From Hafnia alvei (lineage in GTDB: Bacteria; Pseudomonadota; Gammaproteobacteria; Enterobacterales; Enterobacteriaceae), in NCBI RefSeq assembly GCF_964063325.1, contig NZ_OZ061315.1, positions 4,402,001-4,466,000 of the forward strand: DNA of 64,000 nt. Direction: 5' to 3'. This document shows positions 1 to 8,706 of this stretch, in pieces. Below the pieces are notes generated by a model, which saw only the letters and a list, made by a program, of their open reading frames with translations, searched no databases and was not told the origin of the DNA. Positions within the stretch are counted from its first letter, which is position 1, and each line of letters begins with the position of its first letter. The position numbers and the translations under genes are program-made.

Positions 1-972
1 TTCGGCGACGACGTCAACAGATGTCACCTCATATTCTACGTTAGCCAACACCTCGGCAAATGGCAATTCCGCAACGTCTTGCTCAGGATAAATAATTTCT
101 GGGCTAGGGCTTGGTAACCAATGCAGGCCACCAATTTGTTCAATAATATCCTTAGGATGCGCCACTAAATAAGCACCCTGCTGAATCAGCCAATTGGAAC
201 CTGCGCTTTGCAGGTTATCAATAGAACCAGGGATAGCAAATACATCCTTTCCCTGCTCGAGGGCACAACGAGCAGTTATCAGCGTGCCACTTTTCTCTGC
301 GGCCTCAACAATCAGCACTCCCTCACTCAACCCACTAATAATACGGTTCCGACGCGGGAAATACTCCGCTCTGGCTTTGGTGCTGGGAGGAAATTCAGAA
401 ACAATTGCACCGTGGTTTGCCACAATGCGTGACGCAAGATGTTCGTGACAGGCAGGATAAAGCCGCGCTATTCCACAACCCAGTACAGCAATGGTTGTTC
501 CCTGAGTTTCCAGGCATGCGCGATGCGCAATGCCATCAATACCTAATGCAAGACCGCTGGTTATTACTAGCCCCGCAGCTGAAAGCTCACTGGAAAAATA
601 GGTCGCGCATGTTTCGCCATAGTCGCTATAACGCCGACTACCTACGATAGCAATTTGGGTCTGAGAGAGACACTCTGCGTTTCCCTTCACAAATAAAACC
701 GGCGGTGGGCTCGCAATATTTTTCAGTTTTTCTGGATACCGAAGATCATCACAGCTAATGAGCTCGTTTTCCTGCTGGCTAAGCCAGTTCAGGTCGGCCT
801 CAATATGTTCAGCTGCTAGAAATTTCTGCGCTTGGTTCTCAGTCAACCCCAGTTTTCGCAGCAAGAGAACGTTTGGTTTGCCTTCAGAACAATGCTGCAC
901 AATAGCAAAACACTGCGGCAAAGAAACTTTTTGCAGTCGACTCAGCCGGAGCCATATTTCCTGAACATCCAT
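1..972 (-). CDS. dprA: DNA-processing protein DprA/Smf, C-terminus beyond window
   Basis: DprA binds single-stranded DNA and loads RecA, in transformation where competence exists. The frame runs open from the ATG at 972, preceded by an AAGGGG ribosome site, to the window edge, giving about 324 residues; the E. coli protein is about 374, so roughly the last 50 are missing. The Rossmann-like DprA domain shows IAIVGSRRYSDYG, TSGLALGIDG and, near the end, FAIPGSIDN, all family hallmarks. It is divergent from def, as in E. coli. No frameshift is seen in the part present. Confidence 0.93.
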   Translation of the reverse strand, partial: MDVQEIWLRLSRLQKVSLPQCFAIVQHCSEGKPNVLLLRKLGLTENQAQKFLAAEHIEADLNWLSQQENELISCDDLRYPEKLKNIASPPPVLFVKGNAECLSQTQIAIVGSRRYSDYGETCATYFSSELSAAGLVITSGLALGIDGIAHRACLETQGTTIAVLGCGIARLYPACHEHLASRIVANHGAIVSEFPPSTKARAEYFPRRNRIISGLSEGVLIVEAAEKSGTLITARCALEQGKDVFAIPGSIDNLQSAGSNWLIQQGAYLVAHPKDIIEQIGGLHWLPSPSPEIIYPEQDVAELPFAEVLANVEYEVTSVDVVAE

Positions 973-993
973 GTTTGCCCCTTGTGCAGCCTG

Positions 994-1018
994 CACCTAT
1001 GTGTTCAATAGGTGAACA
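994..1018. promoter_or_regulatory. Overlapping dyads between dprA and def
   Basis: Two overlapping inverted repeats are visible in the divergent dprA/def spacer: CACCTAT (994-1000) with ATAGGTG (1008-1014), and TGTTCA (1002-1007) with TGAACA (1013-1018). Alternative hairpins or an operator are possible. I recognise no known regulator site. Confidence 0.3.
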
Positions 1019-1097
1019 ATACTGTCAATCAGGGCCGGAAATGTCTAGAATAGTGAGTGACAATCATTCCACTACTCAGAGACAGATCGAATAATTT

Positions 1098-1607
1098 ATG
1101 GCGGTATTGCAGGTATTACATTTCCCCGATGAGCGGCTCCGCACAGTGGCGCAGCCGGTAAAAGAAGTCACACCAGAAATTCAGCGTATCGTTGATGACA
1201 TGTTTGACACCATGTACGCAGAAGAAGGTATTGGTCTGGCTGCCACCCAGGTAGACGTTCACCAGCGTATTATCGTCATTGATGTGTCTGAAAACCACGA
1301 TCAGCGCTTAGTTCTGATCAATCCAGAATTACTCTCCAGCGAAGGTGAAACGGGTATTGAAGAGGGTTGCCTCTCTGTTCCTGAGCATCGTGCATTAGTT
1401 CCACGCGCTGAGCGAGTCAAAATTCGTGCTCTCGATCGTGAAGGTAAACCTTTCGAGCTTGAAGCAGACGATCTGCTCGCTATCTGTATTCAGCATGAAA
1501 TGGATCATTTGATCGGAAAATTATTTGTCGATTACCTCTCGCCTCTGAAGCGTCAGCGTATCCGTCAGAAACTGGAGAAGCTGTATAAACAGCAAACCAG
1601 AGGCTAA
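1098..1607 (+). CDS. def: Peptide deformylase
   Basis: Removes the formyl group from the N-terminal methionine of new polypeptides, the cytosolic step that undoes the work of Fmt encoded next door. The 169-residue length equals the E. coli enzyme. The three deformylase motifs are present: GIGLAATQVD (about residues 44-53), EEGCLSVPEH (about 88-97, metal-ligand Cys) and QHEMDHLIG (about 132-140, two metal-ligand His and the catalytic Glu). It is followed 27 bp later by fmt in an operon. Confidence 0.98.
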   Translation: MAVLQVLHFPDERLRTVAQPVKEVTPEIQRIVDDMFDTMYAEEGIGLAATQVDVHQRIIVIDVSENHDQRLVLINPELLSSEGETGIEEGCLSVPEHRALVPRAERVKIRALDREGKPFELEADDLLAICIQHEMDHLIGKLFVDYLSPLKRQRIRQKLEKLYKQQTRG

Positions 1608-1634
1608 TTAGTCCATCATTAGCAGGAAACAACA

Positions 1635-2582
1635 TTGTCTGATTCTTTGCGTATTATTTTTGCGGGAACTCCCGATTTTGCAGCGCGTCATCTTGACGCG
1701 CTTTTGTCTTCCCAGCATCAAATCGTTGGTGTATTTACTCAGCCCGATCGCCCTGCTGGACGCGGCAATAAACTCACACCAAGCCCAGTCAAGGTATTAG
1801 CACAACAGCATGATCTGCCTGTGTTTCAGCCCGCATCACTACGTCCTGAAGAAAACCAGAAGCTGGTTTCTGACCTTAACGCGGATGTTATGGTCGTGGT
1901 TGCCTATGGTTTGATCCTGCCTAAAGCCGTGCTAGACATGCCTCGCCTCGGCTGCATTAACGTACATGGTTCTCTACTTCCACGCTGGCGTGGCGCAGCG
2001 CCTATCCAGCGCGCGCTCTGGGCGGGTGATGCAGAAACCGGTGTCACCATTATGCAAATGGACGTAGGTCTAGATACCGGCGACATGCTGCATAAAGTCT
2101 CTTGCCCAATTACCTCTCAAGATACCAGCGCAACGTTGTACGATAAGTTGGCAGATCTAGGCCCACAGGGCCTCATCACCACGCTGACTCAATTAGCCAA
2201 TGGAACTGCTGTACCTGAGAAACAGGATGAAGCATTAGTTACCTATGCTGAAAAACTCAGCAAGGACGAAGCCCGTCTGAATTGGACTCTTTCAGCCGTT
2301 CAGCTTGAACGTTGCGTCCGCTCTTTCAATCCATGGCCTGTCAGTTTCTTTATGATTGATGAGCAACCGGTAAAAGTGTGGCAGTCTCAAGCATTAGACG
2401 CGGAGCATAACCAAGCGCCGGGAACCATCATCAGTGCAGATAAACAGGGCATCGCCGTGGCTACCGCGGAGGGTATCTTACTGATGACTCAGCTACAGCC
2501 TTCTGGCAAAAAAAGCATGTCCGCGCAGGATTTATTGAATTCTCGTCGCGAATGGTTCACTCCGGGCAATTGTCTCGAGTAA
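1635..2582 (+). CDS. fmt: Methionyl-tRNA formyltransferase
   Basis: Transfers a formyl group from 10-formyl-tetrahydrofolate to Met-tRNAi before initiation. The start codon is TTG at 1635, preceded by AGGAAAC; no ATG gives the family N-terminus. The resulting 315 residues equal the E. coli length. The N-terminal formyltransferase domain has IIFAGTPDFAARHLDALL at the start and the catalytic NVHGSLLPRWRGAAPIQRA (about residues 108-126, with Asn and His), and the C-terminal tRNA-binding domain ends near the stop. Second gene of def-fmt; a hairpin follows. Confidence 0.97.
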   Translation: MSDSLRIIFAGTPDFAARHLDALLSSQHQIVGVFTQPDRPAGRGNKLTPSPVKVLAQQHDLPVFQPASLRPEENQKLVSDLNADVMVVVAYGLILPKAVLDMPRLGCINVHGSLLPRWRGAAPIQRALWAGDAETGVTIMQMDVGLDTGDMLHKVSCPITSQDTSATLYDKLADLGPQGLITTLTQLANGTAVPEKQDEALVTYAEKLSKDEARLNWTLSAVQLERCVRSFNPWPVSFFMIDEQPVKVWQSQALDAEHNQAPGTIISADKQGIAVATAEGILLMTQLQPSGKKSMSAQDLLNSRREWFTPGNCLE

Positions 2583-2600
2583 GCAATTTACGATTGCGTA

Positions 2601-2623
2601 AAGGGCCCACTTGGACCCTTTTT
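2601..2623 (+). terminator. Hairpin terminator after fmt
   Basis: AAGGGCC pairs with GGACCCTT around a short loop (one mismatch) and is followed by TTTTTG. It would partly end def-fmt transcription before rsmB, which begins 114 bp further on. Confidence 0.6.
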
Positions 2624-2736
2624 GTTTGAAATTGACGCAAAACAGTCTCTAAACTTCAAACCAGCCCCCTATTCGCGGTAAACTTCGCGTAATAATTCAA
2701 ATTCTTAATTTATGCTGCAATGGTCAGCCTTACGCT

Positions 2737-4029
2737 ATGAAAAACACTCCTTATAATTTGCGTGCTATTGCTGCTAAAGCTCTCAGTTCGGTACTCGATC
2801 AAGGGCAATCCCTTAGCACGGTTCTTCCAGCACTGAGCAAAGAAGTCAGTGAAAAAGATCGCGCACTGCTGCAGGAACTTTGCTTCGGGGTGCTGCGCGT
2901 TCTACCTCAGCTTGAATGGTATATTCAGCAATTGATGGCTAAGGTTCTTACCGGCAAGCAGCGCTCATTGCATTACCTCATCATGGTGGGCATTTACCAG
3001 CTGGTTTATACTCGCATCCCACCTCACGCCGCATTAGCGGAAACGGTAAATGGTGCGGTAGCTTTAAAACGGCCGCAGCTGAAAGGATTGATCAACGGCG
3101 TACTACGTCAGTTTCAACGCCAAGAAGATCAGCTCAAAGAACGTTCCCAAAATAACGAATGTCGCTTCCTCCATCCTTCTTGGTTACTGAAACGCTTGCA
3201 GCAAGCTTATCCAGAGCAGTGGGAATCTATCGTTGATGCCAATAATCAGCGCCCGCCAATGTGGCTACGCGTTAATCGCCTTCACCACACCCGTGATGAA
3301 TATCTGGCATTGCTGGCAAACGCTGAAATTAATGCTTTTGCCCACCCGCAGTTCCCTGATGCTATTTGCCTTGAAGAAGCCTCGCCCGTCGGACGCCTGC
3401 CAGGGTTTGAACAAGGATGGGTCACCGTACAAGACGCTAGTGCCCAGCACTGCGTCGATCTCCTTGATCCGCAAAACGGCGAACAGATCCTCGATCTATG
3501 CTGTGCGCCTGGGGGAAAAACGACACATATTCTCGAAGCGGCACCAAAAGCACATGTGCTTGCCGTTGACGTTGATGAAAATCGCCTGAAACGCGTAAAA
3601 GAAAACCTGCAACGCTTGCAACAGCAGGCCGAAGTGAAATGCGGCGATGGGCGCTACCCAGAGAGCTGGTGTGGCGACAAACAGTTTGATCGCATCTTAC
3701 TTGATGCCCCTTGCTCCGCGACCGGTGTGATCCGTCGTCATCCTGATATCAAGTGGTTACGCCGCGATCGTGATATCGCTGAACTAGCTGCGTTGCAGAA
3801 AGAGATCATTGAAGCTATTTGGCCACGCTTAAAATCAGGCGGAGTAATGGTGTATGCCACCTGCTCTGTTTTACCTGAAGAAAATGCTCAACAGATGCGC
3901 GAGTTCCTTACCCGCCATCCTGAAGCGAAACTTGTAGCCACCGGAGACAACGAGAACCCAGGGCTACAACATCTTCCCCATACACAGGATGGTGATGGGT
4001 TCTTTTACGCTAAGCTGATTAAAGCATGA
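2737..4029 (+). CDS. rsmB: 16S rRNA m5C967 methyltransferase RsmB (Sun/Fmu)
   Basis: SAM-dependent enzyme that methylates C967 of 16S rRNA. The 430 residues compare with 429 in E. coli. An N-terminal NusB-like RNA-binding domain (about 1-140) precedes the methyltransferase domain, with the SAM motif LCCAPGGKT (about 250-258), the PCS motif in LDAPCSATG (about 321-329) and the second catalytic cysteine in YATCSVLPEEN (about 371-381). It lies between fmt and trkA as in E. coli. Confidence 0.97.
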   Translation: MKNTPYNLRAIAAKALSSVLDQGQSLSTVLPALSKEVSEKDRALLQELCFGVLRVLPQLEWYIQQLMAKVLTGKQRSLHYLIMVGIYQLVYTRIPPHAALAETVNGAVALKRPQLKGLINGVLRQFQRQEDQLKERSQNNECRFLHPSWLLKRLQQAYPEQWESIVDANNQRPPMWLRVNRLHHTRDEYLALLANAEINAFAHPQFPDAICLEEASPVGRLPGFEQGWVTVQDASAQHCVDLLDPQNGEQILDLCCAPGGKTTHILEAAPKAHVLAVDVDENRLKRVKENLQRLQQQAEVKCGDGRYPESWCGDKQFDRILLDAPCSATGVIRRHPDIKWLRRDRDIAELAALQKEIIEAIWPRLKSGGVMVYATCSVLPEENAQQMREFLTRHPEAKLVATGDNENPGLQHLPHTQDGDGFFYAKLIKA

Positions 4030-4084
4030 CAGTGTCTGCCTGCGGACGACACAGGCTTATCAATAGCGCAAAACAGAGAGCACA

Positions 4085-5461
4085 ATGAAGATAATTATTC
4101 TTGGCGCCGGACAAGTGGGCGGCACACTGGCAGAAAACTTGGTCGGTGAAAACAACGACATAACTATTGTCGATACAAATAGCGATCGCCTTCGCCAATT
4201 GCAGGATAAATTCGATCTTAGAGTGGTTCAAGGCCACGGTTCTCACCCGCGCGTATTACGAGAAGCAGGCGCAGATGATGCCGATATGCTTGTGGCAGTC
4301 ACAAGTTCTGATGAAACCAACATGGTTGCCTGTCAGGTGGCATATTCTCTATTTAATACACCAAACCGTATCGCGCGTATTCGTTCGACAGAATACATAC
4401 GCGAAAATGAGCGTCTGTTTAATGCCGAAGCTGTTCCTATAGATCATCTCATATCACCTGAGCAGTTGGTGACTGATTATGTCTATCGCTTGATCGAGTA
4501 TCCTGGCGCATTGCAGGTTGTGAACTTTGCTGAAGGAAAAGTCAGTCTTGCGGTGGTAAAAGCCTATTATGGTGGCCCACTGGTGGGCAACGCATTAGCT
4601 TCCCTAAAAGAACATATGCCACACATTGATACGCGCGTTGCTGCTATTTTCCGTCAAGATCGCCCGATCAGGCCTCAGGGTTCTACAATCATTGAAGCTG
4701 GTGATGAAGTCTTTTTTGTTGCCGCATCACAGCATATCCGCGCCGTTATGAGCGAACTTCAGCGCCTAGAGAAACCTTATAAGCGCATCATGATTGTTGG
4801 CGGTGGGAACGTCGGCGCAGGTTTAGCTCATCGCTTAGAAAAAGACTACAGCGTGAAGCTGATTGAACGCAATCAACAGCGTGCTGCTGAATTAGCCGAA
4901 ATTTTGCATGACACCATCGTGTTCTACGGCGATGCCTCCGATCAAGAATTGCTGATGGAAGAGCACATTGATCAGGTTGATGTATTTATTGCCCTGACTA
5001 ACGATGATGAAGCCAATATCATGTCTGCAATGTTAGCTAAGCGCTTAGGTGCCAAAAAAGTCATGGTACTGATTCAAAGAAGTGCCTATGTAGATTTGGT
5101 TCAGGGCAGCGTTATCGACATCGCTATCTCACCACAGCAAGCTACTATTTCTGCTCTGCTCGGGCACGTTCGAAAGGCAGATATCGTCAGCGTTTCCTCG
5201 CTGCGCCGTGGTGTTGCTGAAGCTATCGAGGCCATCGCGCACGGTGATGAAAGCACGTCAAAAGTCGTCGGGCGTAGAGTCGAGGAAATCAAGCTGCCGC
5301 CGGGTACAACTATCGGGGCTATCGTTCGTGGTGACGATGTGATCATCGCTAATAGTGAGTCTAAAATTGAACAAGGCGACCATGTCATCATGTTCTTAAC
5401 GGACAAAAAATTTATTACCGACGTTGAGCGCCTGTTCCAGCCAAGCCCATTCTTCTTATAG
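4085..5461 (+). CDS. trkA: Trk potassium uptake regulatory subunit TrkA
   Basis: Cytoplasmic NAD(H)-binding gating subunit of the TrkG/TrkH K+ uptake channels. The 458 residues equal the E. coli length and hold two tandem RCK units: Rossmann motifs ILGAGQVGG (about 4-12) and IVGGGNVGAG (about 237-246), each followed by an RCK_C region. It starts 55 bp after rsmB, with an AGAGAGCACA leader just before the ATG. No Trk membrane subunit is encoded nearby, as is usual in enterobacteria. Confidence 0.97.
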   Translation: MKIIILGAGQVGGTLAENLVGENNDITIVDTNSDRLRQLQDKFDLRVVQGHGSHPRVLREAGADDADMLVAVTSSDETNMVACQVAYSLFNTPNRIARIRSTEYIRENERLFNAEAVPIDHLISPEQLVTDYVYRLIEYPGALQVVNFAEGKVSLAVVKAYYGGPLVGNALASLKEHMPHIDTRVAAIFRQDRPIRPQGSTIIEAGDEVFFVAASQHIRAVMSELQRLEKPYKRIMIVGGGNVGAGLAHRLEKDYSVKLIERNQQRAAELAEILHDTIVFYGDASDQELLMEEHIDQVDVFIALTNDDEANIMSAMLAKRLGAKKVMVLIQRSAYVDLVQGSVIDIAISPQQATISALLGHVRKADIVSVSSLRRGVAEAIEAIAHGDESTSKVVGRRVEEIKLPPGTTIGAIVRGDDVIIANSESKIEQGDHVIMFLTDKKFITDVERLFQPSPFFL

Positions 5462-5590
5462 CCGTGCAAATGAGTGGCAGCATTGTATTCATGTTTGGAC
5501 GCGTTGATGACTGTTAATTTTGCATCTGAGTTTTGTCAATTAATGCTATGTTTGTTAAGCTTGTGTTATTGATTTTATAAGGGGTGGTCT

Positions 5591-5998
5591 ATGAGTTTAT
5601 TAAAAGAGTTTCGTGAATTTGCCATGCGTGGCAACGTGGTTGATTTAGCTGTCGGTGTTATCATCGGTGCTGCTTTCGGCAAAATTGTCTCATCTTTAGT
5701 TGCCGATATTATTATGCCCCCACTAGGCCTGCTCATTGGCGGTGTTGATTTCAAGCAATTCCATTGGGTTATGCGTGCCGCAGAAGGTGCAACACCGGCG
5801 GTCATCATGAACTATGGCCAATTTATCCAAAACATCTTTGATTTTGTGATCGTCGCTTTCGCTATTTTCTTGGCAATTAAGCTGATGAACAGAATGCGTC
5901 GTCAGGAAGCAGACGTTCCAGCAGCTCCACCTGCACCAACAACAGAAGAAAAGCTGTTAACAGAAATTCGCGATCTGCTAAAACAGCAGCAAAAATAA
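5591..5998 (+). CDS. mscL: Large-conductance mechanosensitive channel MscL
   Basis: Homopentameric inner-membrane valve that opens under membrane tension in hypo-osmotic shock. The 135 residues compare with 136 in E. coli. The amphipathic N-terminus (LLKEFREFAMRGN) is followed by TM1 with the constriction stretch VVDLAVGVIIGAAFGKIV, a periplasmic loop, TM2 (about 75-100) and a charged C-terminal helix bundle rich in E and K. A strong ribosome site, AAGGGGTGG, lies upstream. A bidirectional terminator follows. Confidence 0.98.
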   Translation: MSLLKEFREFAMRGNVVDLAVGVIIGAAFGKIVSSLVADIIMPPLGLLIGGVDFKQFHWVMRAAEGATPAVIMNYGQFIQNIFDFVIVAFAIFLAIKLMNRMRRQEADVPAAPPAPTTEEKLLTEIRDLLKQQQK

Positions 5999-6014
5999 TT
6001 TGTTGGTGTTAATA

Positions 6015-6045
6015 AAAAAGCCGCTTAATAAAGCGGCTTTTTTAT
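6015..6045. terminator. Bidirectional terminator between mscL and arfA
   Basis: AAGCCGCTT and AAGCGGCTT form a GC-rich stem flanked by A-runs on the left and T-runs on the right, so it can end transcripts from both directions. Confidence 0.9.
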
Positions 6046-6062
6046 TTCTGATAGAAAACAGA

Positions 6063-6110
6063 AGGCTGTAGGTAAAATACATCATCATTAATGCAGTTTG
6101 CCTACAGCCT
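6063..6110 (-). promoter_or_regulatory. Hairpin overlapping the 3' end of arfA
   Basis: A perfect 10-bp inverted repeat (AGGCTGTAGG at 6063-6072, CCTACAGCCT at 6101-6110) brackets the last codons and stop of arfA. The inner part (AAACTGCAT against ATGTATTTT) extends the pairing with one mismatch. In E. coli a stem-loop inside arfA is cut by RNase III or terminates transcription, giving mRNA without a stop codon. Placement here, from codon 53-54 onwards, fits that arrangement. Confidence 0.7.
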
Positions 6111-6267
6111 CCCAGCTGCCTTTTTTGCCATGTTTAGCTTTACGGCTATAGCTACCTTTGCCTTTGTTATTTTTCTCTACGCGCTGCTTGAACAATGGAT
6201 CATGTAAAAGAGCCTGAATAGCATTATCAGCAATTACGCCTTTGGTATGTTGATATTTAGTCGTCAT
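6088..6267 (-). CDS. arfA: Alternative ribosome-rescue factor ArfA
   Basis: ArfA recruits RF2 to ribosomes stalled on non-stop mRNA when tmRNA is exhausted. This 59-codon frame starts at the ATG at 6267 with AGGAAG upstream. It reads MTTKYQHTKGVIADNAIQAL, then a basic stretch KNNKGKGSY and GKKGSWEAVGKLH before TAA. E. coli ArfA has 72 codons but the active form is shortened to about 55. The last codons lie inside a strong hairpin (6063-6110), so the made protein is probably shorter and is destabilised by tmRNA tagging. It follows zntR by 13 bp. Confidence 0.92.
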   Translation of the reverse strand: MTTKYQHTKGVIADNAIQALLHDPLFKQRVEKNNKGKGSYSRKAKHGKKGSWEAVGKLH

Positions 6268-6280
6268 AATAACTTCCTCA

Positions 6281-6742
6281 TTAACAATATGATGGCTTAG
6301 GGTAAACCCCTCGTAAATCTATACGCGTCAATCGCTCTGCCGCGCCCTGCTCCAAGGCTTCAAGAATAGAACAGTAGGTACTCGTATGCGCTTTTCCACA
6401 GCACGCATCACTTAGGCGCTTTAGAGAACCACGCATAAGTTCCAACTCACTAATCTTACTTTCTACCTCAGCCAATCTGGCGTCAACGATCGATTTCGAT
6501 TCTTGGCAAGTATGGTGCATAGGATCAACTCGGATCGAGAGTAACTCGCGAATCGACTCTAGCGTAAAACCAAGTTGCTTAGCATAGCGGATAAAACGTA
6601 ATCGTTGAAGATCATGATCGGTGTAGAGCCGGTACCCGCCTTCTGTCCGCACTTCATGATCCATCATCTTCTGCTTTTCGTAATAACGAACGGTGTCTGG
6701 AGTTACGCCAGCAAGCTTCGCCAATTGTCCGATACGATACAT
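6281..6742 (-). CDS. zntR: Zinc-responsive MerR-family activator ZntR
   Basis: Activates the zntA zinc/cadmium/lead exporter by untwisting its promoter when Zn(II) is bound. The MerR winged helix covers residues 1-70 (MYRIGQLAKLAGVTPDTVRY), then the dimerisation helix. The zinc ligands of E. coli ZntR are all present at the same numbers: C79, C114, C115, H119 and C124. The protein has 153 residues against 141 in E. coli; the extra length is a C-terminal tail ending VYPKPSYC. It sits in a yhdN-zntR-arfA run. Confidence 0.95.
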   Translation of the reverse strand: MYRIGQLAKLAGVTPDTVRYYEKQKMMDHEVRTEGGYRLYTDHDLQRLRFIRYAKQLGFTLESIRELLSIRVDPMHHTCQESKSIVDARLAEVESKISELELMRGSLKRLSDACCGKAHTSTYCSILEALEQGAAERLTRIDLRGVYPKPSYC

Positions 6743-6751
6743 AGTTTGTCT

Positions 6752-7120
6752 CTACTCAGGGTCAAAATGCTGGGTAAATTTATCCGCATACTCAGTATGT
6801 AAAAAATCCGTGCTCATACCCGCTTGCCGTAAACGAAATTCTAATACAGCCAATTTTTTATTGAGCTCTATAAAATCAGGATGCTCACGAGAAAGACCAC
6901 GAAGCAGTGACGCTAGCGTTGCGGCTTCCTTTCTTTGCTCGATCTCAGGTGGCAAACATCCCGCATTTTTTAAAAGACGGTAACCAACACGTAAGTCTGC
7001 TGGAACATGAGAGTCATCATCCAGCAATAGAGGCTTACCCTCACCAGATAGATTATCAAGCTCACCGCGCTTCAACGCTGAACTAATATGGCGCTCGGCC
7101 CATTCATCGACTAAAAACAT
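6752..7120 (-). CDS. yhdN: YhdN, DUF1992 (DnaJ-homologue subfamily C member 28-like) protein
   Basis: Small conserved protein of unknown function with a DUF1992 domain over most of its 122 residues; E. coli YhdN also has 122. The conserved core reads WAERHI, then LLLDDDSHVP and GYRLLKNAGCLPPE. The ATG at 7120 gives the family start MFLVDEWAE; an upstream TTG at 7129 is in frame but less likely. It lies 9 bp before zntR and is probably cotranscribed with it. Confidence 0.9.
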   Translation of the reverse strand: MFLVDEWAERHISSALKRGELDNLSGEGKPLLLDDDSHVPADLRVGYRLLKNAGCLPPEIEQRKEAATLASLLRGLSREHPDFIELNKKLAVLEFRLRQAGMSTDFLHTEYADKFTQHFDPE

Positions 7121-7221
7121 AGCACTCAATCCAAATGAATATCTCTATAGCTTATAGCAGGATGACAGAAAAAATGAAGGAATACGCAGAAGGTGAAGTA
7201 AAGGCGATAAATTTTAGATAT

Positions 7222-7245
7222 AAAAAAGCCGGGCCTAAGCCCGGC
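7222..7245 (-). terminator. Terminator of the alpha operon after rplQ
   Basis: GCCGGGC (7228-7234) pairs with GCCCGGC (7239-7245) around a CTAA loop. On the minus strand it is followed by TTTTTT, a classical intrinsic terminator just downstream of rplQ. Confidence 0.92.
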
Positions 7246-7264
7246 ATTTTCATGCTCCTACAGA

Positions 7265-7651
7265 TTACTCTGCAGTCGCTTCTGCATCAGATACAGAACG
7301 ATCAACGAGTTCGATGTAAGCCATCGGCGCGTTGTCGCCTGCACGGAAGCCACACTTCAGAATGCGAGTGTAACCACCGGCGCGGCTCGCGAAACGCGGG
7401 CCTAGCTCGTTAAACAGTTTTGCCACGATCTCGTTATCACGAGTACGGGCGAATGCCAGACGACGATTAGCAACGCTGTCGGTCTTGGCAAGAGTAATCA
7501 GCGGCTCAACCACGCGACGCAGCTCTTTCGCTTTCGGCAGGGTCGTCTTGATGATTTCATGACGAACCAAAGAGCCGGCCATATTGCGGAACATAGCTTG
7601 GCGATGGCTGCTGTTACGGTTCAGTTGACGACCACTCTTACGATGGCGCAT
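7265..7651 (-). CDS. rplQ: 50S ribosomal protein L17
   Basis: Large-subunit protein L17, last gene of the alpha operon (rpsM-rpsK-rpsD-rpoA-rplQ). The 128 residues compare with 127 in E. coli. The N-terminus MRHRKSGRQLNRNSSHRQAM is the family signature. The C-terminal few residues (SVSDAEATAE) are acidic and vary between species. The start is 40 bp after rpoA ends, and the operon terminator lies about 20 bp past its stop. Confidence 0.98.
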   Translation of the reverse strand: MRHRKSGRQLNRNSSHRQAMFRNMAGSLVRHEIIKTTLPKAKELRRVVEPLITLAKTDSVANRRLAFARTRDNEIVAKLFNELGPRFASRAGGYTRILKCGFRAGDNAPMAYIELVDRSVSDAEATAE

Positions 7652-7691
7652 GACCTTATCCTTCTCAGTAAAACCTTAACCTGTGACCTAG

Positions 7692-8681
7692 TTACTCGTC
7701 AGCAATGCTAGCTGGCGGCCAGTTTTCGAGGCGCATGCCCAGAGACAGACCACGTGAAGCCAGCACGTCTTTAATCTCAGTAAGAGATTTTTTACCCAAG
7801 TTCGGCGTTTTCAGCAACTCAACTTCGGTACGCTGTACTAGATCACCGATGTAGTGGATAGCTTCTGCCTTGAGGCAGTTAGCAGAGCGGACAGTCAATT
7901 CCAGATCGTCAACAGGGCGCAGCAGGATCGGATCGAACTCCGGCTTCTCTTCTTTAACTTCCGGCTGACGCACATCACGTAGGTCAACGAAAGCTTCAAG
8001 TTGTTCAGCCAAGATAGTTGCCGCACGGCGGATTGATTCTTCCGGATCAATCGTACCATTGGTTTCCATCTCGATAACCAGCTTGTCCAGGTCGGTACGC
8101 TGTTCAACACGAGCCGCTTCAACATTGTAAGCAATACGCTCTACAGGGCTGTAGCAAGCATCGACTAACAGACGGCCGATCGGGCGCTCATCTTCTTCCG
8201 AATGAATTCGGGCAGAAGCCGGCACATAACCACGACCACGCTGAATTTTGATACGCATACTAATTGATGCATTTTCATCAGTCAGATGGCAGATCACATG
8301 CTGCGGCTTGACGATTTCGACATCACCATCATGGGTGATATCGGCTGCAGTCACAGGGCCAATGCCAGACTTATTCAGGGTAAGAATAACTTCATCTTTG
8401 CCTTGAACTTTCACCGCCAGCCCTTTCAGGTTGAGCAGGATTTCCAGGATATCTTCCTGTACACCTTCTTTGGTGCTGTACTCATGTAGTACACCATCAA
8501 TCTCAACCTCGGTCACCGCGCAACCCGGCATAGATGAAAGCAGAATACGGCGCAGTGCGTTACCAAGAGTATGGCCAAAGCCACGCTCTAACGGCTCAAG
8601 GGTCACCTTGGCGTGCGTCGAACTCAGTTGCTCGATATCTACCAGGCGCGGTTTTAGAAACTCTGTCACAGAACCCTGCAT
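7692..8681 (-). CDS. rpoA: RNA polymerase alpha subunit
   Basis: The alpha dimer seeds RNA polymerase assembly; its C-terminal domain contacts UP elements and activators such as CRP, which is also encoded in this window. The 329 residues equal E. coli. Alpha-NTD spans about 1-235 with the assembly motif [15 protein letters not shown]. An acidic linker ([10 protein letters not shown]) leads to alpha-CTD (about 249-329) with R265 in the context [12 protein letters not shown]. It sits between rpsD and rplQ. Confidence 0.99.
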
Positions 8682-8706
8682 TGTGTCCTCTCTTTGGTAC
8701 TAAGCT

